A stretch of 64,000 bases of DNA from Lachnospiraceae bacterium (lineage in GTDB: Bacteria > Bacillota > Clostridia > Lachnospirales > Lachnospiraceae), in contig JAILRA010000077.1 in assembly GCA_024698715.1 (NCBI GenBank), forward strand, positions 1 to 64,000, given 5' to 3'. Under the pieces are notes generated by a model. It was not told the origin of the DNA. It saw only the letters and a program-made list of their open reading frames with translations, and did not search any database. How positions within the stretch are numbered: the stretch's first letter is position 1; every line of letters starts with the position of its first letter. The position numbers and the translations under genes were made by a program. This document shows, piece by piece, positions 36,436 to 45,806 of the stretch.

Positions 36436-38565
36436 ATGGAATATAAGTATTTCGGATGGAATGAAAATGCATTGCCTTTGAATGATGCATATAAAGATAT
36501 CAATTCGCCGCGTGATCTATATGATGCGCTTTCGTATATCTGGTGCGAATATACATGTGCACCGCGTATGCGAAAGGATTGGAGCAGGGAAAACAGAACA
36601 CTCGGCCAGTGTTCGATCACTGCTTTTCTTGCACAGGATATTTTCGGCGGGGATGTGTACGGTGTTCCGTTAAAAGACGGAGGCTTTCATTGTTACAATA
36701 AGGTCGGAGATTCAGTATTCGATCTTACGAGCGAACAGTTCAAAGATGAGATATTAAATTACAATTGCGAGAATCCTCAGTCAAGAGAAAAACATTTTGC
36801 GAGTGAGGAAAAACATTTAAGATACGAATATCTTAAGAGGCAGCTGAAAGAATACTGCATGGGCCATATACCGACACAGCTTCCCGGCGGATTTTTTATT
36901 TATAACAACGACGAGAAAGAAGAGATCCTGTATGCCGAAGAAAATGTGATCAATATGTTCGGATGCAGCGATATGGACGAATTCAGGCAGTTTACCCTCA
37001 ATTCGTTCAAAGGAATGGTGCATCCCGAAGATTACAACAAGATCTCAAATCAGATCCAGGCACAGACCGTTTTCGGTGAGAAGAGACATGATTATGTCCG
37101 TTTCAGAATAGTTACCAAACAGGGGGCTGTTCATTATGTGGAGGATTTCGGACATCTTCTGCACGGGATTGACGGTAAGAGCTATTTCTATGTGTTTATA
37201 GTGGATGTTGACCAGAACGAGTATCTGAATATGAACAGAAATTAGTTTGCTGAAGCGGAAATCCTGTCGGGAAACAATGATACGGACCCGCTTACGGGTT
37301 TGTTCAATATGGCATTCTTTTATCAGAATGTCCAAAATCTGCTTTATTCACCGGAGAATCGCAGGAAATGCATATCCGTTATCCATTTTGATATTCCGAA
37401 TTTTAAACTTTACAACGAAAGAAACGGTTTTAAACTCGGAGACGAACTTTTGTGTTTTGTGGCGAAGACCATTCGAAGCGAAGTGACGGAAGGGATAGCA
37501 GCAAGACTTTCGGATGATCATTTTGTTGTATGTTCCACGTATGACAGGGATATGGTCATCAACAAGATCGAATCTGTTTACAGAAAGATCATGCTCTCGG
37601 AAGATACGGCCAAGAGAGTGCGGATCAAAGCCGGAATACATTTTATTGATGACAGGATGGCTGAGGTGGGGCTTGCGTGCGACCATGCAAGACTTGCTTG
37701 CAACAGCATAAAGAACAGACACGATGTTTATTATTGTGTTTACGACGAAATGCTTCGTGACAAAATGAGAAAGCAGCAGTATGTTATCGACCATATTGAC
37801 GAGGCGATATAAAAACAATATATCAAAGTTTTCTACCAGCCGGTCATAAGGGTTAAAACAGGAAAGATATGCGGATACGAAGCACTTGTCAGATGGATTG
37901 ATCCCGTAATGGGAATCATGCCACCGGGCGATTTTATTGAAACTCTTGAACAGTATCACATCATACATAAACTTGATATGTATGTGGTTGAAAGAGTCTG
38001 CAAGGATTACAATAAGGTGATCGCAAACAAAGATCCCATCGTTCCCGCATCGATCAATTTTTCACGACTGGATTTTGAACTCTGTGATATTTTCGGATTT
38101 GTCGAGAAAACAAGAAAAGAATATAATGTTCCGATAAATATGCTTGATCTGGAAATAACGGAAAGTGTACTGAACGATAATATCGGACACATAAAATCAG
38201 AATGCGAGAGAATGAGAAAACTCGGTTACAAAATATGGCTTGATGATTTCGGAAGCGGATACTCGTCACTTAATACACTGGCGGAATATTCCTTTGATGT
38301 TCTTAAACTTGACCTTGTATTTTTAAGAAGCTTCGATCACAATCCCAAAACCGCGATCATCATGAATTACATAATGGAAGGAGCCAGAGGTATGGGACTC
38401 GCTCCTTTATGTGAAGGTGTTGAAACGGAGAAACATTTCGAATTTCTTAAAGAGATAGGTTGTGAAAGGGCTCAGGGATATTATTTCGGAAAACCGATGC
38501 CTATGGATGAAACAAAGGCGTTTACCATGGCAAAAGGAATGACATGGGAAACTGCGGAAATATAA
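36436..38565 (+). pseudogene. YunG-PAS-GGDEF-EAL c-di-GMP protein interrupted by two in-frame stops
   Basis: One reading frame of 709 codons encodes a YunG-like domain (about 15-130, with TLGQCSITAFLAQDIFGG), a PAS-like domain (about 150-265), a GGDEF domain starting DPLTGLFNMAFF with its active-site loop degenerate (RLSDDHF), and an EAL domain with intact YEALVRW, EITESV, DDFGSGYSSL and CEGVET. TAG at 37243 (codon 270) splits PAS from GGDEF and TAA at 37810 (codon 459) splits GGDEF from EAL. No frameshift is seen, and neither downstream piece has a ribosome site at a suitable start. The simplest reading is a recent pseudogene. The EAL part would otherwise be a phosphodiesterase regulated by the inactive GGDEF. 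Confidence 0.8.
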
Positions 38566-38581
38566 TAAGGAGAGGACTATT

Positions 38582-39358
38582 ATGAAAAAAGAAACTTTGG
38601 TAACCAATAAATTTAAGATAATCGGACTTATCGTATATTACGTGGTTCTGTTTACCGAGCGACTGCTGGCGGTTATCTTCAGTATCAATAACGGCGGGGA
38701 ATATGCTCTGACTTCCGGACATTATTTTAATTACATAACTTACTGTGTTACCGTATTAAGCCTTGTCGCAGGATTCGTTCTTTCGATAAAACCGGTTGCG
38801 GGAATGCTCAGATCCCTTTTTTCAAAAGGATTCTATCCGTTTGAAGAAAACTACAGATACATAGTGATCTCGGCAATGGTTCTGCTTTACGGCGGTATGA
38901 TGCATACGGGCTTTACAGTGGCACCGATACAGTTTGTCGCATACGGATTCCTGATCGCGGCCATGGTCGTAAGAACGGTTGAAAAATGTATGGAAGACAA
39001 AACAAAAATATATCCTTCCGTAGTATCGGTTATATATCTTACTCTTTTTTCGATGACAGTTCCGGTATGCTATATCGCTCTGAAACTGGGGGAACTTACG
39101 ATACCTTTCTTTATCGCGGAATTTGCTGCCGCATTTATCCTGATACCTGTTTTCGGAATAATGCTGTATAAGTTCTTCAATGACGGAATAACGAGTTTTT
39201 CACCGGCTAATCCGCTTATCATGTTTGTGCTTTCGGGTATGGCTGTGGCACTTAAGTGGAGAGAGGAAATAAATGCATTTGTACTTATCTTCGTGATCCT
39301 TACGGTGCTTTTCTATCTGGCATTCGGAATAATCGCCAGGCTAAAATATAAAGAGTGA
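38582..39358 (+). CDS. Polytopic membrane protein of unknown function
   Basis: A 258-residue protein with about eight hydrophobic helices and short loops. AAGGAG lies upstream of the ATG, 16 bases after the broken c-di-GMP gene, so both probably share a transcript. It resembles the membrane sensor parts of signalling proteins but carries no output domain, and I recognise no family. A bidirectional terminator follows at 39404. Confidence 0.65.
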   Translation: MKKETLVTNKFKIIGLIVYYVVLFTERLLAVIFSINNGGEYALTSGHYFNYITYCVTVLSLVAGFVLSIKPVAGMLRSLFSKGFYPFEENYRYIVISAMVLLYGGMMHTGFTVAPIQFVAYGFLIAAMVVRTVEKCMEDKTKIYPSVVSVIYLTLFSMTVPVCYIALKLGELTIPFFIAEFAAAFILIPVFGIMLYKFFNDGITSFSPANPLIMFVLSGMAVALKWREEINAFVLIFVILTVLFYLAFGIIARLKYKE

Positions 39359-39403
39359 TTTTGGACCGGGAACTCCGTCCCCCGGGTGCATTTTGCATAC
39401 AGG

Positions 39404-39435
39404 AAAGGCGGCCTGAAATTCAGACCGCCTTTTTG
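39404..39435. terminator. Bidirectional terminator between convergent genes
   Basis: AAAGGCGGCCTG pairs with CAGACCGCCTTT (one mismatch) around AAATT, with T runs on the plus side and A runs on the other. It serves both the membrane-protein gene on the plus strand and the L,D-transpeptidase gene on the minus strand. Confidence 0.85.
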
Positions 39436-39454
39436 CTTTATTATATTCAGTTGA

Positions 39455-40408
39455 TCATTGTTTCCAGGGATTTCCGGGATCGGGATCGGTGGGGTCCCAT
39501 CCGCATCTGGGATCGTTTCCGTCGATGTATTGAACTTCGGGTTTGCCCAGAGGTCCGGGATTATCCGCGTCGCTGTAAATCTCGATATATGTTCCCGCTT
39601 CACAGTAGTCATATATCCATTTGGCATCTTCCGCGGTAAGACGGATACATCCGTGTGAACAGACTGTTCCGAGTTTATTGTATTCGCCCCAGAGAAGGGT
39701 ATCCGGTGAGCGCTTGCTGTACATTACGGAATGGAACCAGATATGACCTGTGATCCTTCTCGCATACTGACCTACGGTGCCTTCGTCAAACAAAAGCCAT
39801 CTTGCGCTTCCGCCCATTTTATAAGTTCCGAGAGGGGTTGCGTTTCCGCTTGAGCAGACCATTGCCCTGCAGGGAACCGTGTAGTTTCCGATTTCGTCCT
39901 TGGAATAAACCGTTACCGTGCAGGCTGCCTTGTTGATCCTGACCAGATATGTTGCGTTGCCTGTTTTAACCGTGCTTGTGGAAGCCGATGCAACAACCTG
40001 ACCTTCAAAAGCCTGACGTCCTTCTTTTTTACCGTATCTTTTGTAATGGTTGTAAAGGCCGTTTAAGCTGTTTCCGAATACCGCAACCACATCGGGATTG
40101 TTGTTTGCGTAAAATGTGGGATCGAAAAGAGTTTTGTCTCTCATTACCGTAACGGTACCAACGGCTTCGGTTGAGCCCGTGCAGACACGTCCTTCCTTTA
40201 TTCCGTAAGTCAGGTAATGGGACCAGAGCAGTTTTTCGTTGTAGCCGAACGCTTCTTTGAGATCGCCGTAACTGTCCGCATAGTAGATAGGATCGAATAT
40301 CGTTCCGTCGGGCATGTTAAGAGGTGATGCTTCGACGTTAAGACGCAATCCGATCAAAACACAGAAAGTCAGCAGAAATACTCCCAGGTGTTTCAGTAAG
40401 TTTTTCAT
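39455..40408 (-). CDS. Secreted L,D-transpeptidase (YkuD family) with N-terminal repeats
   Basis: An exported enzyme of 317 residues with a signal peptide (about 1-28), two copies of a 37-residue module (about 36-75 and 95-131: FDPxxYA...YxHYxxYGxKEGR) and a C-terminal YkuD domain with FHSVMY and the catalytic cysteine in SHGCIRLTAED (Cys254). It should cross-link peptidoglycan through 3-3 bonds or attach proteins to it. The modules probably bind the wall. The start at 40408 is chosen because AGGAG is 7 bases upstream, while for the ATG at 40414 the spacing would be one base. The C-terminal tail is Pro/Asp rich. Confidence 0.88.
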   Translation of the reverse strand: MKNLLKHLGVFLLTFCVLIGLRLNVEASPLNMPDGTIFDPIYYADSYGDLKEAFGYNEKLLWSHYLTYGIKEGRVCTGSTEAVGTVTVMRDKTLFDPTFYANNNPDVVAVFGNSLNGLYNHYKRYGKKEGRQAFEGQVVASASTSTVKTGNATYLVRINKAACTVTVYSKDEIGNYTVPCRAMVCSSGNATPLGTYKMGGSARWLLFDEGTVGQYARRITGHIWFHSVMYSKRSPDTLLWGEYNKLGTVCSHGCIRLTAEDAKWIYDYCEAGTYIEIYSDADNPGPLGKPEVQYIDGNDPRCGWDPTDPDPGNPWKQ

Positions 40409-40504
40409 TTTCATTCTCCTTTATATGATTCTAAAAGGTTTATCGGAGCAATAATTCAGAATTTTATATTTCATTTTATGATTCTTTTAACTATTCAGAT
40501 GATA

Positions 40505-42343
40505 TCACGATTTTCTGTAAAATACAGTACCTATTGCAACGGGAAGTGTTGTAAATACAGCATATGCATATCTGAAATCATTATAAAGCGGAGTGGAGAT
40601 GACAAGAGAAAGAACGATCGCCAAAATGGGAACGCTCGCCGCAAGGCATTCTTTTTTCTTTTTTATGAGTCCCAGTCCGAATAACAGCATAAAAAACCAT
40701 ACATGAAGTCCGATGGAACGGGATAATTCGAAAAAGACCGATTCATTCCACAGATCGAACCACCCCTTATACAGATCGCTTATAAAACTGTTTTTGGGAG
40801 TGTTCTTTATTCCCATTTCTTCCGAAGTTACGGTGATCCCGTTTTCCGAAAAAGACCCGGAAACACCCTGGAAGAATACTCTGTACGAATATCCGCCGTT
40901 CCAGTATCCCTTTGTCTGATCCACCCAGGCTTCAACATATAAAACCGGATGTTTCAGGCAGAGTTTAAACCACAATTTCAGATATTCCGCTTTATGATCC
41001 GAAAGATATTCCACGTCGGTCCTTCGGATATTGTGTTTTATCGGATTTGAGATATATGGATTATATTCTTCGGGAACCGTTGAAAGATCCATTATCTTCG
41101 AAAGCAGGATCGTATCTTCTTTTTCGAGTTCTACACCTTCGGCTATAAGACGGGCGATCTGCTGCTCGGGAACGGATAAAAATTCGGCGGTATCCGGTTG
41201 TTTTATTTCCAGCGCATTCATGACAGGATGCTTTAATATAAAAGCGATCACGATTATCGCAAGCAGTGCGAAAAAATGCTTTTTGGATCTGATAAAAAAT
41301 ACCGAAACCAGAAAATATATTATAAGAGCGAACAGTCCGTTGCTTCGTAAAAGAGCGAAAGCAAAAGCACTTATAACCCATACGATCTGATCGATCGGAC
41401 TTATCTTGTCTTTTTCATCTTTCGATAAAAACAAAACGGTTGCAATGATAAAAGAAGCTACCGCGCCGCTGAACAGAACATCTTTCCACATTGTGACGCT
41501 GTATACTATGTTATAGGGCATTACGGCGGAAATGATAAATGTGAAAGCCACCCAGAACTTCGGAAGTTTCAGTCTGTAAAGCGACACGCAGACATAAGAG
41601 AATGCGCAGGCCATAAGTAAAAGCGAAAGAAGACTGTATACAGCTATAGCTGAATTGATATCATTGAAAATAAGCAGTCCGAGTGATAATGCAGCTTTTA
41701 TAATCAGTGTGTGATAAAAGGGATGGTGATTGGATACTATCCTTGTTGTTGCCTGATAGATCTGGGAAAGACTGTCAGGGCTGACATTTCCCGGATATGC
41801 GACAAAGATCAGATATAAAGTATATATGAGCGATAAAGACAAAAAGAATGAAAAGAAAAGAATGATACATTTTTTGCGACTTGGCTTCCCAATGGCTTCA
41901 TTCGATGTTTTTATCAGAGGCTGATCTTTCAGTTTCATGGAAGAGCACAATATACTGACTGCCATTACATAGCTTGCAAAAAAGCATAATACGGCATCCG
42001 TTATATGATGTTTAAAAGGGATGAAAAGTTCATAATTCGCCAAAAGGATTATTATGGGGAAAAATACGGAGATCATAAGGATCTTTTTCCATTCGGACGA
42101 TGTTACTTTTCTGAAGAAATCACTTCTTATATTATCAAATACTGAGAGCGTGGATAGAATCCCGACGAAAATGAAAACGCTGTAATATGTATCGTATGAG
42201 CCGCCTGTATTTATCTTTTCCAGATTATGAAAAAACAGGACCCACCATACGATCAGAACAAGTAAAAGGATCATTTTTATTGTTTTGAATCCGCGGATCC
42301 GATTTTGAAAATCTTTTAAATTGGTTGTTTTTTTTGAATTCAT
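40505..42343 (-). CDS. Polytopic membrane protein, DUF6020-like paralogue
   Basis: A 612-residue membrane protein with about 13 helices. It is homologous to the protein at 24718: YPGNVSPDSLSQIYQAT, NHHPFYHTLIIKAALSLG, SVTMWKDVLFSG and SVPEQQIARLIAEG align with the corresponding segments there. The role is likely the same type of membrane glycosyltransfer or glycolipid handling, unproven. AAGGA precedes the ATG. It is followed downstream by the L,D-transpeptidase gene and lies 26 bases after the diguanylate cyclase gene, so they may be one operon. Confidence 0.72.
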   Translation of the reverse strand: MNSKKTTNLKDFQNRIRGFKTIKMILLLVLIVWWVLFFHNLEKINTGGSYDTYYSVFIFVGILSTLSVFDNIRSDFFRKVTSSEWKKILMISVFFPIIILLANYELFIPFKHHITDAVLCFFASYVMAVSILCSSMKLKDQPLIKTSNEAIGKPSRKKCIILFFSFFLSLSLIYTLYLIFVAYPGNVSPDSLSQIYQATTRIVSNHHPFYHTLIIKAALSLGLLIFNDINSAIAVYSLLSLLLMACAFSYVCVSLYRLKLPKFWVAFTFIISAVMPYNIVYSVTMWKDVLFSGAVASFIIATVLFLSKDEKDKISPIDQIVWVISAFAFALLRSNGLFALIIYFLVSVFFIRSKKHFFALLAIIVIAFILKHPVMNALEIKQPDTAEFLSVPEQQIARLIAEGVELEKEDTILLSKIMDLSTVPEEYNPYISNPIKHNIRRTDVEYLSDHKAEYLKLWFKLCLKHPVLYVEAWVDQTKGYWNGGYSYRVFFQGVSGSFSENGITVTSEEMGIKNTPKNSFISDLYKGWFDLWNESVFFELSRSIGLHVWFFMLLFGLGLIKKKKECLAASVPILAIVLSLVISTPLYNDFRYAYAVFTTLPVAIGTVFYRKS

Positions 42344-42369
42344 GGAAACAATATCCTTTTATGACATCG

Positions 42370-44034
42370 TTATTCTTTCATCTTTTTCTTGCGCTCGTAC
42401 ATTTTCGAATCCGCTTCGCGAAGCGCTTCCTTAATGCTTCTTCCGCCGACGGAATAATCAGCATATCCCACCGCAACGCTTAAAGGGATCTCTGATACGG
42501 TATCGGAATTGAATTCTTCGATCTTTGAATACATTTTATCAAGACTTTCCAGAAAATCGATGTCCACGCTTGACAGTCTGGATATCACAAGAAATTCGTC
42601 TCCGCCCATTCTGTAAACGTTTCCGTTTTCACTGAAAGACTCTTTGATATATGAAGAGAGCCTTTTAATGTATTCGTCCCCCGTCTGATGTCCGTACTTG
42701 TCATTGACTTTTTTCAGATCGTTCATATCGAGCATGACGATCGTGTAGGTGCTTCCTTCGGGAAGTTCGGAATCAACGAATTTATTATATGCTTCGCGGT
42801 TTAAAAGACCGGTAAGCCCGTCACTGTAGGCAAGTTTTTCCATGATCTCGGCGTACTGACCTTTTCGGCTCATTTCCGAAATGCTTATGAATTCGTAAAC
42901 GCAGCAGAGGAAAATGAAAAGGAAAAGCACGTACTGATATGCGGGAGTGCCGCGGTAATCGGACGGACTTATCCTGTACCTTACAAGTTCGAATGCACCG
43001 ATCAAAAGAGGAAAAAGGAAGGATATGGTCAATACTATCAGAATTCCTCTTGTGAGTTTTTTCTGAATGATACTTTTTATAAAAAGATATACGACGCAAA
43101 GAACGGTAAGCGCCAGTACAACATGACTTACCCAGAGCATTTTGTGATAGTCCTGAATCTTAAGCAATGTAAGAATTATCTGCGCAAGAAGATTTACCGA
43201 GGACATAAGTCCGATAATCATTCCGACTTTGGAGTCTTTGTTTCCGGTAACGAATGATGCGAACAGAACGGTCGGAAGCGGCAGAACGGCGAGCATCATG
43301 TAATCCACGAAATGAATGGTTACCGGTGAGCTGACCAGAAGCGGAAAGAACGAAGATTCGGTAGCGATCCAGATCGAGGATACCATAGCAAAAGTTCCCA
43401 TGCTGATGATCTCATATCTTCTTTCGCCGAAATAACGTCCAGCGATTCCTATTACGAATGCAACGATCCCGAGTGCAAATACTATGGAACATAAAATGAA
43501 TTCGGGAGCACTGTCCTGCATCTCGCTGATGATAAAATTATTGCCGTTGGCAAGGGACATGTTCCGGATGTATCCAGGAGTGTCCGTGTAAATATTGTCT
43601 ATCGAAATGGTGATAAGGCAGCTTTCGTAAAGAACGGGAAGAGTGACCGCATGAGGGAAGATACCGTATGATTTCCCGAAAAGCCTCGGGGGCTTCGGGT
43701 GAAAATCATATATGGCCTTGCCGTCAAGAAATACGGTGAAATATACATTCTTGGAATAAAAGCAAAGAGACTTGTTGTTGATGGTCCCTTTTTCGATGTT
43801 TTTGGAGATTGTATAGGAAGCTTCTTCGGAAAGAGAATTGAAATCGACTTCGGTTCCGTCTTCGTAAAACCACTTATGTTCGTAGTGTTTCGAAGTATTG
43901 TCAGTGAAGATGTAATTTCTATGTAATAACGAATAAAAAAGTGCAAAAAAAACAAATATTGCTATTACAAGGCAATAATAAAACCGTGGATCCAGATATA
44001 CTTTTTTGATCTTTTTGCTGTTATCTTTTGACAT
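42370..44034 (-). CDS. Membrane-bound diguanylate cyclase (GGDEF)
   Basis: A 554-residue protein: one N-terminal helix (about 16-38), an extracytoplasmic sensor domain (about 39-180), seven membrane helices (about 182-390) and a C-terminal GGDEF domain (about 400-550). The active site is intact, with YSDGLTGLLNREAY and RMGGDEFLVI, so it should make cyclic di-GMP from two GTP. The layout is that of the 7TMR-DISM class of sensor cyclases. No inhibitory I-site RxxD is obvious. The gene is divergent from the spermidine-synthase-like gene. The broken EAL gene 4 kb away would have been a candidate opposing enzyme. Confidence 0.9.
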   Translation of the reverse strand: MSKDNSKKIKKVYLDPRFYYCLVIAIFVFFALFYSLLHRNYIFTDNTSKHYEHKWFYEDGTEVDFNSLSEEASYTISKNIEKGTINNKSLCFYSKNVYFTVFLDGKAIYDFHPKPPRLFGKSYGIFPHAVTLPVLYESCLITISIDNIYTDTPGYIRNMSLANGNNFIISEMQDSAPEFILCSIVFALGIVAFVIGIAGRYFGERRYEIISMGTFAMVSSIWIATESSFFPLLVSSPVTIHFVDYMMLAVLPLPTVLFASFVTGNKDSKVGMIIGLMSSVNLLAQIILTLLKIQDYHKMLWVSHVVLALTVLCVVYLFIKSIIQKKLTRGILIVLTISFLFPLLIGAFELVRYRISPSDYRGTPAYQYVLFLFIFLCCVYEFISISEMSRKGQYAEIMEKLAYSDGLTGLLNREAYNKFVDSELPEGSTYTIVMLDMNDLKKVNDKYGHQTGDEYIKRLSSYIKESFSENGNVYRMGGDEFLVISRLSSVDIDFLESLDKMYSKIEEFNSDTVSEIPLSVAVGYADYSVGGRSIKEALREADSKMYERKKKMKE

Positions 44035-44192
44035 ACGTATTACTTAAGGAAACAATCATCCATTTTATTGCTTTCTTCATTATGCTAGTGCACGGGCGGT
44101 CTGTCAACCTTCGGCGGAAAGATAAAAATGGAAAAAGACGGCGATTTATGCTATTATTTATAAGTTGAATATCAGTATCCGGAGAATAAATA

Positions 44193-45806
44193 ATGGAAAC
44201 CAGACCTATATTGAAAAACAGAGTATTTCTCTATCTGACCGAGTTCTTTGCGGGAATGTCGGTAATGGCAGTGGAACTCGGAGCAAGCAGGCTTCTTGCT
44301 CCTTACTTCAGTTCATCGCAGATCGTGTGGACCATCATCATAGGAACCATAATGATAGCGATGGCTCTAGGAAATATCTATGGCGGAAGAGCAGCCGATA
44401 AGAACCCGAATCCCGACAGGCTTTACGCGAGGATCATTATTGCGGCAATATGGATCGCGGCGATCCCGGTACTCGGAAAATACATAATAATACTGATCTC
44501 GGGACTCCTCATTTTTACCGTCAGCAACAATTTCCTTGTAATAGCCGGTTTTGTTGCATGTATGGTAATTTTCGTATTCCCTCTTTTCCTTCTTGGAACC
44601 GTAACTCCGTCTCTTGTAAAATACACGGTGGACAATCTTGACAATAACGGAAAACTGGTCGGAAATCTGAATGCTTTTAATACCATAGGAAGCATAATAG
44701 GTACTTTCGTTCCGACATTTATAAGTATTCCCGCGGTCGGCACTTCGATAACGTTTCTTATTTTTGCGGGGATCCTTTTCATCCTCTGTGCGGTATATTT
44801 TATCTCATCTAAGGTCAGCATGAAAAAGATAAAAAGGCTTCCGGTGGGAATGTTCATCTTCATTCTCTGCGTGATATTCGGACACAGGAGCAATTTCGCA
44901 TTCTGGCAGAAAGATCTGCTTTTCGAAGGCGAGTCGATATACAATTATCTTCAGGTTTACGAAGATGACAGGGCACGTTATTTTTCGACGAACGTTCTGT
45001 TCGGAATTCAGTCGGTTTATCTTAAGGAAAAGGGACTTACCGGATATTATTATGACTTTGCGATGGCAGCCCCTTTTATGACCGGAGTCAATGAAAAGGA
45101 TTCTCTCGATATCCTTATCCTCGGAAACGGTACGGGAACATTTGCTACCCAGTGTGAAAGATATTTTGACAAGGATCTTAATATCATCGGTGTTGAAATA
45201 GACGAAAAGATCACGGAACTTGCAAGAGAATATTTTGAACTTCCCGAGGATGTCGAAGTCGTCACTTACGACGGAAGGGCGTATCTTAATGCAGTCGATG
45301 AAAAATACGACGTGATCATGGTTGACGCATATCAGGACATTACGATCCCGTTTCAGATGTCCAGCGAAGAATTCTTTTCGCTTGTAAAAGATCATTTAAA
45401 AGACGGCGGTGTAATGGTCGTTAACATGAATATGAAAAGCGGAGGGGAAGGAAGTATTAACGAGTATCTTTCCGATACGATTTCCTCCGTTTTTTCGGAA
45501 GTATATTATTCTGACACTTTCGGTGTGAGCAACAGGGAAGTTTTCGCTTCGGACAATCCCGAAATGCTCAGGGTTTTTGCCGAGAATGTTGAGAAAGAAG
45601 AAGATTACGAACTGAGCTGGATGATGGATCAGGTTAGTAACAGACTCGTTGAATACAACGCGGGTGATTATGTGATGACCGACGATAAAGCACCGGTTGA
45701 ACTTCTGGGAATGAAGGTCATAGATGAACTGATACAGGCTGAAGTATCGTATTACAAAGAAATTTTCAAAGAAGGCGGGATAAAAGCCGTTATAGAGATG
45801 CTTTAA
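44193..45806 (+). CDS. Fused membrane/spermidine-synthase-like protein
   Basis: A 537-residue protein with an N-terminal membrane part (about eight helices, residues 10-240) that begins FLYLTEFFAGMSVMAVELGASRLLAPYF, and a C-terminal Rossmann methyltransferase-fold domain like spermidine synthase (about 270-480). The latter has LILGNGTGTFA for SAM binding, GVEIDEK and MVDAYQD. It may transfer an aminopropyl or methyl group to a membrane-linked substrate. Family members are generally uncharacterised, so polyamine synthesis is not assured, and no SAM decarboxylase is near. A TGCTATTAT extended -10 (44149-44157) lies upstream. Its stop overlaps the next start. Confidence 0.82.
   Translation: METRPILKNRVFLYLTEFFAGMSVMAVELGASRLLAPYFSSSQIVWTIIIGTIMIAMALGNIYGGRAADKNPNPDRLYARIIIAAIWIAAIPVLGKYIIILISGLLIFTVSNNFLVIAGFVACMVIFVFPLFLLGTVTPSLVKYTVDNLDNNGKLVGNLNAFNTIGSIIGTFVPTFISIPAVGTSITFLIFAGILFILCAVYFISSKVSMKKIKRLPVGMFIFILCVIFGHRSNFAFWQKDLLFEGESIYNYLQVYEDDRARYFSTNVLFGIQSVYLKEKGLTGYYYDFAMAAPFMTGVNEKDSLDILILGNGTGTFATQCERYFDKDLNIIGVEIDEKITELAREYFELPEDVEVVTYDGRAYLNAVDEKYDVIMVDAYQDITIPFQMSSEEFFSLVKDHLKDGGVMVVNMNMKSGGEGSINEYLSDTISSVFSEVYYSDTFGVSNREVFASDNPEMLRVFAENVEKEEDYELSWMMDQVSNRLVEYNAGDYVMTDDKAPVELLGMKVIDELIQAEVSYYKEIFKEGGIKAVIEML

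Noticed and set aside
35796-36620. A 274-codon minus-strand ORF covering the end of larC.
   Set aside because: Antisense to a well-conserved LarC region and the next gene start; no family resemblance.
37300-38565. Separate genes at 37300-37812 (GGDEF) and 37909-38565 (EAL).
   Set aside because: Same frame as the upstream part, no ribosome sites, and the starts lie inside domains. Better treated as pieces of one interrupted gene.
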